Below, in pieces: positions 23,691 through 31,755 of a stretch of DNA of 64,000 nt (the first letter of the stretch is position 1; every line of letters begins with the position of its first letter). The stretch spans positions 3,473,501-3,537,500 of the forward strand of contig NZ_FSQT01000002.1 of NCBI RefSeq assembly GCF_900143515.1. Reading direction: 5' to 3'. The stretch comes from Micromonospora cremea (GTDB taxonomy: Bacteria > Actinomycetota > Actinomycetes > Mycobacteriales > Micromonosporaceae). Both the position numbers and the translations under genes were made by a program. Under the pieces are notes generated by a model. That model saw nothing but the letters and a program-made list of their open reading frames with translations, had not been told where the DNA came from and searched no databases.

Positions 23691-24488
23691 GTGACCGACC
23701 TTGACGTGATGACGTTGCGCGCCGCCTACGACAACCAGCTCCGCCCGGAGGTCCCGGACCCGGTCCCGGCCGGGGTGACGGTGGAGCGGGACGGGCCGTT
23801 GGTCCGGATCTGCGGGCTCGACGCCGGTGGATTCCTCACCTACCGCGACCTGGGCGGGTTGACCGGCGACGCGCTGGATGAGCTGATCGCCCGGCAGGTG
23901 GAGCTGTTCCGCCAGCGCGGCGAGTCGGTGGAGTGGAAGCTCAACGAGCACGACGAGCCGGCGGACCTGGCGGACCGGTTGCGCGCCGCGGGCTTCGTGG
24001 CGCAGGAGCGGGAGACTGTGGTGATCGGGCCGGTCGCGGCCTTGGCGGCGGCGCTGCCGGTCGCTCCCGAGGGGGTACGCCTGCGTGAGGTGACCTCCCG
24101 GGCCGACCTGGAGCGGATCGCCGCCATGGAGGAGGAGGTCTGGCAGGCGGACCGCTCGCACCTGGTCCGGGGGCTGGTCAAGGAGATCGACGCCGATCCG
24201 AACTCGATCACCGTGGTGGTGGCCGAGGCGGGCGAGACGGTGGTGAGTGCCGGGTGGGTGCGTTTCCCGGCGAACACCGGCTTCGGCACCCTCTGGGGCG
24301 GGTCCACCCTGCCGCAGTGGCGTCGCAAGGGCATCTACCGGGCGCTGGTCGCCTACCGGGCGCGGCTGGCCGACCAGCGGGGCCGGACGCTGCTGCAGGT
24401 CGACGCGTCCGAGGACAGCCGGCCGATTCTGCAGCGGCTCGGCCTCGTCCCGGTCACCACCACCACCCCGTACGTCTACACTCCGTGA
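23691..24488 (+). CDS. GNAT-family N-acetyltransferase
   Basis: The 265-residue protein carries a C-terminal GNAT domain (about residues 120-260): beta4 region TVVSAGWVRFPANTGFGTLW, motif A as GGSTLPQWRRKGIYRALVAY (about 203-222) and motif B as LLQVDASEDSRPILQRLGLV (about 232-251). The N-terminal 120 residues form a second, degenerate GNAT-like half without a clear CoA motif. GTG at 23691 seems leaderless. It is followed by a helical unknown protein that may be co-transcribed. Acceptor unknown. Confidence 0.83.
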   Translation: MTDLDVMTLRAAYDNQLRPEVPDPVPAGVTVERDGPLVRICGLDAGGFLTYRDLGGLTGDALDELIARQVELFRQRGESVEWKLNEHDEPADLADRLRAAGFVAQERETVVIGPVAALAAALPVAPEGVRLREVTSRADLERIAAMEEEVWQADRSHLVRGLVKEIDADPNSITVVVAEAGETVVSAGWVRFPANTGFGTLWGGSTLPQWRRKGIYRALVAYRARLADQRGRTLLQVDASEDSRPILQRLGLVPVTTTTPYVYTP

Positions 24489-24490
24489 TC

Positions 24491-24898
24491 ATGGAGCAGC
24501 GGTTGACGGACGAGGAGCGGCTGACCCTCAAGACGGGCGCGTTCGGGGCCGTCTTCCTGGTCTCCAATGCCGATCCGGGCATGTTGGGCGTGATTCGGGA
24601 GAGCCTCGCCGCCTCCGGCGCGCTGGCCGACGCCAGCGGGGTGGTCAAGGAGGCGCTGACCAGCGGTCCGCTGCCCCGGCTGCCCCGGGACTCCCAGTTG
24701 GAGATCGAGTCGGTGGTGCTGCCGGCTCTCGACCGGGCGATGCGGATCCTGCGGGAGAAGGCACCGGCGGACGTGGACGCGTACCGCGCGGTGGTGTTGA
24801 CCGCGGCGGACCGGGTGGCCCGGGCGCACGACGGGGTGGCCGCGGCGGAGGCGGCGGTCATCGACCGGATCCGGGGAGCGCTGGCCGACCCGGCCTGA
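24491..24898 (+). CDS. Helical protein of unknown function
   Basis: The 135-residue protein is mostly alpha-helical, acidic and without cysteine, signal or membrane segment (MEQRLTDEERLTLKTGAFGA ... VDAYRAVVLTAADRVARAHD). I do not recognise the family. ATG at 24491 is used; GTG at 24485 would overlap the upstream GNAT stop (GTGA) and is about equally good. The two-base gap or overlap shows it is co-translated with the GNAT gene, so a shared function is likely. Confidence 0.7.
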   Translation: MEQRLTDEERLTLKTGAFGAVFLVSNADPGMLGVIRESLAASGALADASGVVKEALTSGPLPRLPRDSQLEIESVVLPALDRAMRILREKAPADVDAYRAVVLTAADRVARAHDGVAAAEAAVIDRIRGALADPA

Positions 24899-24962
24899 CC
24901 GGCCCGCGCCGCTGCCGGTGTCGGTGAGCTGTGTCACTCTGAGTGCCCCGGGGAGCGCAACC

Positions 24963-24978
24963 TACTGGCAGGTAACAT
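24963..24978 (+). promoter_or_regulatory. Candidate etfB promoter element with partial palindrome
   Basis: TACTGGCAGGTA (24963-24974, symmetric at TAC-N2-GC-N2-GTA) overlaps a -10-like TAACAT (24973-24978) about 120 bases before etfB. The form resembles operators of TetR-type fatty-acid regulators, but no regulator is nearby. The rest of the 199-base spacer shows nothing else. Confidence 0.3.
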
Positions 24979-25097
24979 TGCGCCGTGGGCAACCGCACAG
25001 CAGCTCGCGGTTGACCGGGCGTCGACCGACGCGCGAGGCTGCGCCCGAGACCGGGCGAGCGAATCGCAACACCACACAGGAGGGTCGTCGAAGCGCG

Positions 25098-25877
25098 ATG
25101 AATATCGTCGTACTCGTCAAGCAGGTGCCTGATTCGGGCGCGGACCGCAACCTGCGCAATGACGACAACACCGTCGACCGCGGTTCGGCGAACAACGTGA
25201 TCAATGAGATGGACGAGTACGCCATCGAGGAGGCGCTGAAGATCAAGGAGGCGCACGGTGGCGAGGTCACCATCCTGACCATGGGTCCGGACCGGGCGAC
25301 CGAGTCGATCCGCAAGGCGCTCTCCATGGGCCCGGACAAGGCCGTGCACGTGGTGGACGACGCCCTGCACGGTTCCTGCGCGGTGGCCACCTCGAAGGTG
25401 CTCGCCGCCGCGCTCGGTCAGCTCAACGCCGACCTGGTGATCTGCGGCGCCGAGTCCACCGACGGCCGGGTCCAGGTCATGCCGCACATGATCGCCGAGC
25501 GGCTCGGCGTCGCGGCGCTCACCGGCGCCCGCAAGCTCACCGTCGACGGCGCCACGCTGACCGTCGAGCGGCAGACCGAGGAGGGCTACGAGGTCGTCAC
25601 CGCCGCCACCCCGGCCGTGGTCTCCGTCTGGGACACCATCAACGAGCCGCGCTACCCCTCGTTCAAGGGCATCATGGCCGCCAAGAAGAAGCCGGTGCAG
25701 ACGCTCTCCCTGGCCGACCTCGGTGTCGCACCGACCGAGGTGGGCTTCGACGGCGCCACCAGCGCCGTGGTCGAGCACACCAAGCGCCCGCCGCGCTCCG
25801 GCGGCGCCAAGATCACCGACGAGGGCGAGGGCGGCGTCAAGCTGGTCGAGTTCCTCGCTACCGAGAAGTTCGTGTGA
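25098..25877 (+). CDS. etfB: Electron transfer flavoprotein subunit beta
   Basis: The 259-residue protein starts MNIVVLVKQVPDSGADRNLR and has the ETF beta signature VICGAESTDGRVQVMPHMIA (about residues 114-133), the loop that binds AMP and docks dehydrogenases. Length is normal. ETF carries electrons from acyl-CoA and other dehydrogenases to ETF-quinone oxidoreductase. It lies 15 bases upstream of etfA in one operon. AGGAGG is seen upstream although rather far from the ATG. Confidence 0.95.
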   Translation: MNIVVLVKQVPDSGADRNLRNDDNTVDRGSANNVINEMDEYAIEEALKIKEAHGGEVTILTMGPDRATESIRKALSMGPDKAVHVVDDALHGSCAVATSKVLAAALGQLNADLVICGAESTDGRVQVMPHMIAERLGVAALTGARKLTVDGATLTVERQTEEGYEVVTAATPAVVSVWDTINEPRYPSFKGIMAAKKKPVQTLSLADLGVAPTEVGFDGATSAVVEHTKRPPRSGGAKITDEGEGGVKLVEFLATEKFV

Positions 25878-25892
25878 GAGCGGGGTCTGGAC

Positions 25893-26852
25893 ATGTCTGA
25901 GGTTCTCGTCGTCGTCGAAGCCACCAAGGAATTCGGCGTCAAGAAGGTCACCCTGGAGATGCTCACCCTCGCCCGCGAGCTGGGCACCCCGAGCGCGGTG
26001 GTGCTCGGCGGTTCCGGCGCCGCGGAGGCGCTCAGCGCCAAGCTGGGCGAGTACGGCGCGGAGAAGATCTACGCCGCCGAGGGTGACGAGATCGACGGCT
26101 ACCTGGTGGCTCCCAAGGCCACCGTGCTGGCCGAGCTGGTCAAGCGGGTGCAGCCGGCCGCCGTGCTGCTGGCATCGGCGCAGGAGGGCAAGGAGATCGC
26201 GGCCCGGCTCGCCGTCAAGCTGGACAACGGCATCCTGACCGACGTTGTCGGCCTGGACGCCGACGGCACCGCCACGCAGGTCGCCTTCGCCGGCTCCACC
26301 ATCGTCAAGTCCAAGGTCACCAGGGGCCTGCCGCTGGTCACCGTCCGGCCCAACTCGGTCAACCCGACCCCGGCAGCGGCCACCCCGGCGATCGAGCAGC
26401 TCACCGTGTCGGTCACCGACACCGACAAGCTGGCCAAGGTCGTCGACCGGGTCGCCGAGCAGAAGGGCTCCCGCCCCGAGCTGACCGAGGCCGGCGTGGT
26501 CGTCTCCGGCGGTCGCGGCGTCGGCAACGCCGACAACTTCAAGCTGGTCGAGGAGCTGGCCGACCTGCTCGGCGGCGCCGTCGGCGCGTCCCGCGCCGCG
26601 GTCGACTCCGGCTTCTACCCGCATCAGTTCCAGGTGGGCCAGACCGGCAAGACGGTCTCCCCGCAGCTCTACGTCGCGCTCGGCATCTCCGGTGCCATCC
26701 AGCACCGCGCCGGCATGCAGACCTCGAAGACCATCGTCGCGGTCAACAAGGACGGCGAGGCGCCGATCTTCGAGCTGGCCGACTTCGGCGTGGTGGGCGA
26801 CCTGTTCAAGGTCGTCCCGCAGGCCGCCGAGGAGATCCGCAAGCGCAAGTGA
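25893..26852 (+). CDS. etfA: Electron transfer flavoprotein subunit alpha
   Basis: The 319-residue protein has the FAD-binding C-terminal domain with [20 protein letters not shown] (about residues 204-223), the ETF alpha signature [20 protein letters not shown] (about 259-278) and the final [14 protein letters not shown] sits in this subunit. Second gene of the etfBA operon, closed by a strong hairpin at 26891. Confidence 0.95.
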   Translation: MSEVLVVVEATKEFGVKKVTLEMLTLARELGTPSAVVLGGSGAAEALSAKLGEYGAEKIYAAEGDEIDGYLVAPKATVLAELVKRVQPAAVLLASAQEGKEIAARLAVKLDNGILTDVVGLDADGTATQVAFAGSTIVKSKVTRGLPLVTVRPNSVNPTPAAATPAIEQLTVSVTDTDKLAKVVDRVAEQKGSRPELTEAGVVVSGGRGVGNADNFKLVEELADLLGGAVGASRAAVDSGFYPHQFQVGQTGKTVSPQLYVALGISGAIQHRAGMQTSKTIVAVNKDGEAPIFELADFGVVGDLFKVVPQAAEEIRKRK

Positions 26853-26890
26853 CCGACTCCGGGGGTGTGCTTCGGCAGCCCCCGGACAGC

Positions 26891-26940
26891 ACGACGCAGA
26901 GAGTGGCCGCCCACCGTCGGGCGGCCACTCTCTGCGTCGT
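26891..26940. terminator. 22-bp perfect hairpin terminator after etfA
   Basis: ACGACGCAGAGAGTGGCCGCCC begins the left arm (26891-26912), and it pairs perfectly with 26919-26940 around the 6-base loop ACCGTC. It is one of the two hairpins in the spacer of the convergent etfA and anti-sigma genes. Confidence 0.85.
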
Positions 26941-26976
26941 ACCGGTGGATCTGGTCGCGGCCGGTGGAGAAGGGAG

Positions 26977-27017
26977 CTGATCGGCGGGCCGGGGAGCTGA
27001 TCCGGCCCGCCGATCAG
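26977..27017 (-). terminator. 16-bp perfect hairpin at the end of the anti-sigma gene
   Basis: CTGATCGGCGGGCCGG (26977-26992) pairs perfectly with CCGGCCCGCCGATCAG (27002-27017). The stop codon of the anti-sigma gene (27014-27016) lies inside the arm. The hairpin ends the minus-strand message before it meets the etfA terminator. Confidence 0.8.
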
Positions 27018-27811
27018 CCCGTCAGGGTGCCCCTCGGCAGGCTGTCGCCGGAGTGGGCGGGCTTGTTGTCGTACTGCTCGGCGGAGACGTCGACCACCGA
27101 GTAGCTGCCCAGGTCGACGTTGGGGGGCAGTGGTAGCAGGGCGTCCGAGCCGCCACCGAGGGTGCCGACCGAGAACATCTGCATCGTCGTCGGGTTGATG
27201 AGCCAGACCTCGTAGTACCCCGGCACGCGCGGGAGATTCGCCACGTGCAGATGTAGTTGGCCGTTCTGCAAGATTCGGGCGTCGCCCCTGGCGTCCAACG
27301 GCGTCGATCCGTACGCCGCCAGCGGCGCACTGGCCACCACTGGCTGCGTCGGTGCGGGCGTCGGGTCGTCCGATCGCAGCACGGCGACCGTGCCCACCAC
27401 ACCGATCGCCGCGGCGGCGACCGCGGTCGCCGCGGTGACCGCCCAGCGGGACCAGCCACCGCGCCGGCGGCCCCGGGACCGGGCGGCCGCCGTTTCCCGG
27501 CCGGCCGACTCCCGCGTCGTCGGCAGGTCCGCCGTGCCGTCGACCGGCTCGGCGACCTGCTGACGCGGAGTCAGCGACGGCAGGCCCTCCGCCGCCCGGA
27601 TCTCCGCCGCGATGCCCTGCCAGACGTGCTCCGGCGGGTCGGGCAGGTCAGCCAGCCCCTGCGTCTCGGCGCCGAGCCCGGCCACCTGCTGGAGGGTCTC
27701 CATCTCCAGCCGGCAGTGCGCGCAGGTGTCGAGGTGGGTGCTCTCTCCGTTGGCCGCCTCGCTCTCACCGAGCGCCAGAAAGACCAGCCGGTCGTGGTCC
27801 AGGTGCTGCAC
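27014..27811 (-). CDS. Membrane anti-sigma factor, RskA type
   Basis: The 265-residue protein has an N-terminal anti-sigma zinc-finger motif HLDTCAHC (H-x3-C-x2-C, about residues 26-33), a linker, one membrane helix (about 121-145, AVTAATAVAAAAIGVVGTVA) and a C-terminal RskA extracytoplasmic beta domain (PGYYEVWLINPTTMQMFSVG, about 196-215). It should hold the ECF sigma factor encoded just upstream (its gene overlaps by 47 bases) at the membrane until regulated proteolysis. The divergent DUF4397-sortase pair may be the target regulon. Confidence 0.9.
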   Translation of the reverse strand: MQHLDHDRLVFLALGESEAANGESTHLDTCAHCRLEMETLQQVAGLGAETQGLADLPDPPEHVWQGIAAEIRAAEGLPSLTPRQQVAEPVDGTADLPTTRESAGRETAAARSRGRRRGGWSRWAVTAATAVAAAAIGVVGTVAVLRSDDPTPAPTQPVVASAPLAAYGSTPLDARGDARILQNGQLHLHVANLPRVPGYYEVWLINPTTMQMFSVGTLGGGSDALLPLPPNVDLGSYSVVDVSAEQYDNKPAHSGDSLPRGTLTG

Positions 27812-28334
27812 CGTCCACCTCCCATCTGCGTTTCAAGCTCGCCATGCCGCGCCGGATGTGACTCTTCACGGTGCCCAGTGGCACTCCGGTCGCCGTGGCT
27901 ATCTGCTGGTGTGTCAGATCGTCGTAGAAGGCCAGCTCCAGCATGCGTCGTTGGTCGTCCGGTGGGCGAGCGAGCTCGTCGGCGACCACCAGCCGATCCA
28001 CCACCCGGTCCGGATCGGGACCGGTCTGCGCCGGCTCGGGCAGCTGACGGACCATCTCGACCACCCGGGTCTCCCGCGCCGTGGCCCGCATCCGGTCGAT
28101 CACCTTGCGCCGGCCGATGCCGAGCAGCCAACCGATCAGCGAACCCTTGGCCGGATCGAAGGTCTCCCGCCCCAGCCAGGCCGCCACGAACGTCGCCTGG
28201 GTCACGTCCTCGGCGTCGCTGCGGTTGGCCAGCATGGAGGTGGCCAGGTGCAGCACGGCCCGGCCGTACCGGTCGTACGGCTCGCGGAGCGCGACGTCGT
28301 CGCCGGCGCGGAACCGGAGGGCGAGGTCGTCCAC
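27765..28334 (-). CDS. ECF sigma factor (SigK/SigL-like, RskA-partnered)
   Basis: The 189-residue protein has sigma region 2 (NRSDAEDVTQATFVAAWLGR, about residues 38-57) with the -10 recognition helix, and region 4 HTH (THQQIATATGVPLGTVKSHI, about 141-160). Length and the overlapping RskA-type anti-sigma gene place it in the SigK/SigL group that responds to cell-surface or redox signals. GTG at 28334 lacks a clear ribosome-binding site. The upstream 265-base spacer leads to a divergent surface-protein gene. Confidence 0.9.
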   Translation of the reverse strand: MDDLALRFRAGDDVALREPYDRYGRAVLHLATSMLANRSDAEDVTQATFVAAWLGRETFDPAKGSLIGWLLGIGRRKVIDRMRATARETRVVEMVRQLPEPAQTGPDPDRVVDRLVVADELARPPDDQRRMLELAFYDDLTHQQIATATGVPLGTVKSHIRRGMASLKRRWEVDGAAPGPRPAGLSGAR

Positions 28335-28518
28335 CGGGGGGGTCCGGTTCCTGTCCTGACGCCGTCATCGGGCGGCTCGCCTTCGATGGGGCATGCCCGA
28401 CTGTAACTCCCACAGCCCCCGCCCCACTCTCCCCGTCGATGTCATCTCACCCCGCTCTTCGTTCCCCGGACCCGGTCCGGATGCGGACGTGGCCGGAAAA
28501 AGAAATCGCCTCCGGGTC

Positions 28519-28546
28519 GCATCCGCCCAGCGCGGAGCCGGCGTAA
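28519..28546 (+). promoter_or_regulatory. Possible ECF-type promoter of the DUF4397 gene
   Basis: GCATCC (28519-28524), a 16-base spacer, and GCGTAA (28541-28546) lie 54 bases before the start codon. The -35 is like the CCATCC of SigK promoters; the -10 match is weak. The rest of the 28335-28599 spacer holds no gene that I can support. Confidence 0.25.
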
Positions 28547-28599
28547 CCCGTTCTGCAAGCCAGGCCTGACGAATCAGCACCAATCAGCAGGAGGCAGAC

Positions 28600-29432
28600 A
28601 TGCAGCTCTCGTACTTCCGTCGGGTCGCCGCGGGCGGCGCCGTCGCCGCGCTGGCATTCGTCGGCGTCGGTGCGTTCACCGCCACCCCCGCCTACGCCGC
28701 CACGTCGCAGGTCTCCGTCGTGCACGGCATCCCGGACACCCCGGTGGACGTCTACGTCAACGGCGAGAAGACCCTGGACAACTTCAAGCCCGGTGACGTG
28801 GCCGGCCCACTGAACCTCGAGGAGGGCGAGTACGACATCGCGCTCACCAAGCCGGGCGAGCCGGTCGGCAGCGCGATCCTCACGGTCGACAACGCCGCGG
28901 TGCCGGGCGGAGCGAACATCAGCATCGCGGCGCACCTCGACGCCGCCGGCCAGCCGAAGATCACTCCGTTCGTGAACGACGTCTCGAAGGTCGACGCCGG
29001 CAAGGCCCGGCTGATCGTGCGGCACACCGCCGCCGCCCCGGCGGTGGAGGTCCGCGCCGGTGGCACACCCCGGTCTTCGAGGATCTGACCAACCCGAACG
29101 AGGCCAAGGGCGATGTCGACGCGGGCAGCGTGCAGGCGGATGTGGTGCTCGCCGGCACCGACACCGTGGCGATCGGCCCGGCGGACCTCCACCTCAGGGA
29201 CTGCACCGCGACGATCGTCTACGCGATCGGCTCGGCCGAGGGCAAGACCCTCGACGTGGTGGCCCAGACCATCACCGGCCGGCACTCCGCCCCGGGCGGC
29301 GTGCCGAGCGGTGACGGTGGTCAGGCTGGCACCGGCGTGGACACCTGGTGGTACGTGCTCACCGGTGCCGGCGTCCTGCTGCTGCTCGGCGGCGGGGTGC
29401 GGGCGGCCACCGCCCGGACCGGTCGCCGGTGA
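28600..29432 (+). pseudogene. DUF4397 surface protein gene broken by a 2-nt frameshift
   Basis: The N-terminal part (28600 to about 29064) has a signal peptide ending TATPAYAA and DUF4397 text such as VSVVHGIPDTPVDVYVNGEK. At 29064-29068 the reading shifts: GGCACACCCCGG encodes GTPR and then a premature TGA at 29086. Removing one AC of the CACA run gives GGTPVFEDLTN, which is normal DUF4397 sequence, and the frame then runs on through QADVVLAGTDTVAIGPADLH to a C-terminal membrane helix (WWYVLTGAGVLLLLGGGV) and basic tail, stopping at 29432. The intact form would be about 276 residues, secreted and C-terminally anchored. AGCAGGAGG precedes the ATG. The sortase gene overlaps the true stop by four bases. 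Either a real mutation or a base-calling error. Confidence 0.85.
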
Positions 29433-30088
29433 CGGTGCGCAACCGCGGCGCGCTGGCGGCCATGGCCGCCGGCGTTGCCGCGCTCACCGTCGCGGCCCTG
29501 GTGGCGTGCGGCTCCCAGCCTGCCGACGACGTGGGCGCCGAGGAGGCGAGCGCGCTGGCCAGCGCCACCCCGAATCCGCCGGCCGCCGCCACGACATCCG
29601 TCCCGGTGACCGCCGGGGAGTTGCCAGCCGACGCGGCGATCGTCCCACCGGTCCGGCTGGTGATCCCGGATATCGACGTCACCGCCACGGTCAACGCGGT
29701 CGGCGTCAACCAACGGACCAACGACTTCGAGGTGCCGCCGAGCGTCGACCAGATCGGCTGGTACCGGTACGGCCCCGGCCTGGAGGCGGGTGCCGGCTCG
29801 GTGGTCATCGCCGGACACGTGGACAGCGCCGAGCAGGGTGCAGGCGCGTTCTTCCGGCTGCGCGAGCTGGACCGGGGCGACACCCTGACCGCGACCGGCA
29901 GCGACGGCAAGGCACGCCCGTACCGGGTCGTCGCCCGGGAGGAGTACGTCAAGACCAGGATCCCGTTGGACCGGTACTTCGCCCGGGACGGCAAGCCGCG
30001 GCTGACCCTGATCACCTGCGGTGGGCCGTTCGACGCCAAGGCCCGCAGGTACCGCGACAACATCGTCGTCACGGCGGTTCCCGCCTGA
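29429..30088 (+). CDS. Class F sortase with lipoprotein signal
   Basis: The 219-residue protein starts with a lipoprotein signal ending ALVACGSQ (lipobox LVAC) and a Pro/Ala linker, then the sortase domain: VRLVIPDIDVTATVNAVGVN (about 72-91), catalytic His in VVIAGHVDSAEQGAGAFFRL (about 128-147), catalytic Cys in TLITCGGPF (about 192-200) and Arg in KARRYRDNIVV. This is the class F pattern of actinobacteria. GTG at 29429 overlaps the stop codon of the DUF4397 gene (GTGA). The pairing suggests that the sortase acts on that surface protein or on others of its regulon. Confidence 0.87.
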   Translation: MTVRNRGALAAMAAGVAALTVAALVACGSQPADDVGAEEASALASATPNPPAAATTSVPVTAGELPADAAIVPPVRLVIPDIDVTATVNAVGVNQRTNDFEVPPSVDQIGWYRYGPGLEAGAGSVVIAGHVDSAEQGAGAFFRLRELDRGDTLTATGSDGKARPYRVVAREEYVKTRIPLDRYFARDGKPRLTLITCGGPFDAKARRYRDNIVVTAVPA

Positions 30089-30257
30089 CCGCACGCGCCG
30101 GGCCACCCGGGGCTGCCGGCCCCGCAGTGGACCTCGGGCCGGGGTGGGGAGAGGAACCTCCTTCCGCCCCGGCCCTACCGCGTCGAGCGGGGCCGCGGGT
30201 CCGGCAGGTCCCCTCCGCCATCCGGTCTCCGACCTGTCGGCCGTAGGCTGAACGGTG

Positions 30258-31433
30258 ATGGCTTACCTGGATCACGCGGCGACCACTCCGATGCTCGACG
30301 AGGCACTGGAGGCGTACGTCGCCACCGCCCGCGAGGTCGGCAACGCGTCCTCTCTGCACGCGGCGGGTCGCCGTGCCCGCCGGCGGGTCGAGGAGTCGCG
30401 CGAGCGGGTGGCAGCCGTGCTGGGTGCCCGGCCGTCCGAGGTGATCTTCACCGGTGGCGGTACGGAGAGCGACAACCTCGCGGTCAAGGGCATCTTCTGG
30501 GCACGCCGCGGAGCCGGCCCCGACCGCCGGCGGGTGGTCTCCAGCGCCGTCGAGCACCACGCGGTGCTGGACGCGGTGGACTGGCTGGCCCAGCACGAGG
30601 GAGCTGAGGTGGGCTGGCTGCCGGTGGACGCAGCCGGCCGGCTCGACCCGGATGACCTGCGCGCCGAGCTGGCGGCGCACGCCGACCGGGTGGCGGTGGT
30701 CACCGCGATGTGGGCGAACAACGAGGTGGGCACCGTCCAGCCGGTGGCCGAGCTGGCCGCCGTCGCCGCCGAGCACGGCGTGCCGTTCCACACCGACGCC
30801 ATCCAGGCGGTCGGGCAGGTGCCGGTCGACTTCGCCGCGAGCGGCGTCGCCGCGCTGACCGTCACCGGGCACAAGCTGGGTGGTCCGACCGGGGTGGGCG
30901 CGCTGCTGCTCGCCCGGGACGTGGCGGCCACACCGCTGCTGCACGGCGGCGGGCAGGAACGCGACGTCCGCTCCGGCACCCTGGACACCGCCGGCATCGT
31001 CGCCTTCGCGGTCGCTGTCGAGGCGGCGGTGAAGGGCCAGCAGGAGTACGCGGCCCGGGTGGCCGCGCTCCGCGACGACCTGATCGAGCGGGTCCGCCGG
31101 GCGGTGCCCGAGGTGATCTACAACGGCGACCCGGTCGACCGGCTGCCCGGCAACGCGCACTTCTCCTTCCCGGGCTGCGAGGGAGACGCCCTGCTGCTCC
31201 TGCTCGACGCCCAGGGCATCGCCTGCTCGACGGGTTCGGCCTGCTCAGCCGGGGTGGCCCAGCCCTCGCACGTACTGCTGGCGATGGGCGCCGACGACGA
31301 CCGGGCCCGCTCCTCGCTGCGCTTCACGCTCGGCCACACCAGCACGCAGGACGACATCGACGCCCTCATCGCGGCCCTCCCCGCCGCCGTCGGCCGCGCC
31401 CGCCGAGCCGCCGCCCTCCGCACCCCCCGCTGA
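30258..31433 (+). CDS. Cysteine desulfurase (NifS/IscS family)
   Basis: The 391-residue protein starts [20 protein letters not shown], has the PLP lysine K206 in [18 protein letters not shown] and the catalytic loop cysteine C329 in [17 protein letters not shown]. It takes sulfur from L-cysteine as an enzyme persulfide. The next gene is mnmA, which uses that sulfur for tRNA 2-thiouridine, so this copy probably serves tRNA thiolation rather than only Fe-S assembly. ATG at 30258 is chosen over the adjoining GTG. Confidence 0.93.
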   Translation: MAYLDHAATTPMLDEALEAYVATAREVGNASSLHAAGRRARRRVEESRERVAAVLGARPSEVIFTGGGTESDNLAVKGIFWARRGAGPDRRRVVSSAVEHHAVLDAVDWLAQHEGAEVGWLPVDAAGRLDPDDLRAELAAHADRVAVVTAMWANNEVGTVQPVAELAAVAAEHGVPFHTDAIQAVGQVPVDFAASGVAALTVTGHKLGGPTGVGALLLARDVAATPLLHGGGQERDVRSGTLDTAGIVAFAVAVEAAVKGQQEYAARVAALRDDLIERVRRAVPEVIYNGDPVDRLPGNAHFSFPGCEGDALLLLLDAQGIACSTGSACSAGVAQPSHVLLAMGADDDRARSSLRFTLGHTSTQDDIDALIAALPAAVGRARRAAALRTPR

Positions 31434-31481
31434 CCCCACCCCGCCCCCGCCCCGCCCCTGCGGCCCCGCCCGCCCTTGCAC

Positions 31482-31547
31482 CCGTCGATCTAGGGCAAAT
31501 CGTCGTGGAGTGATCTCTGATCACGACGATTCGCCCTAGATCGACGG
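31482..31547. repeat. 26-bp inverted repeat in the desulfurase-mnmA spacer
   Basis: The left arm 31482-31507 (starting CCGTCGATCTAGGGCAAATC) pairs with 31522-31547 over 26 positions with a single mismatch, around a 14-base loop. The arms contain CTAG and are richer in AT than the surroundings. It could terminate the desulfurase message, but the length and near-perfect symmetry suggest a mobile palindromic repeat. Confidence 0.7.
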
Positions 31548-31559
31548 AGCGGGGTCGGC

Positions 31560-31745
31560 GCACGGTCGGGGGCGGGGTCGGCGCGCGGTCGGCGCGCGGG
31601 GCAAGGGCGAGGTCGCAGGGCGGTCGGCGGGGTCGGCGCGGGGTGGCGGCGGGTGGCGGCGGGCGGCTCGGGGTGGCGGCGGGCGGCTCGGGGTGCGGCG
31701 TTGGTGGGGTCGCGGGGCGGGGTGGATAGGCTGGAGGAGGGAAGG
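31560..31745 (+). repeat. G-rich low-complexity tract with 10-base phased repeats before mnmA
   Basis: The plus strand carries many GGG/GGGG runs. From 31641 the sequence is built of 10-base blocks starting with GGG: GGGTGGCGGC twice, then GGGCGGCTCG, GGGTGGCGGC, GGGCGGCTCG and a diverged copy, to 31700; 31651-31670 and 31671-31690 are identical 20-mers. Together with the inverted repeat this fills the 322-base spacer; I see no gene in it. The tract could form G-quadruplexes on the mnmA coding strand. Confidence 0.65.
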
Positions 31746-31755
31746 GAGTCAGCTG

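Noticed and set aside
24919..25097. A 5' extension of etfB to 24918
   Set aside because: The extension is Arg/Thr-rich without similarity to EtfB, whose N-terminus MNIVVLVKQVPD begins at 25098.
29086..29130. Two separate genes (short DUF4397 protein and a second small membrane protein)
   Set aside because: The second part has no start codon with ribosome-binding site before a conserved DUF4397 stretch, and a 2-base correction joins both into one family-typical protein.
31482..31700. A CRISPR array
   Set aside because: The direct repeats are 10-20 bases long, contiguous and without spacers, and no cas gene is present.
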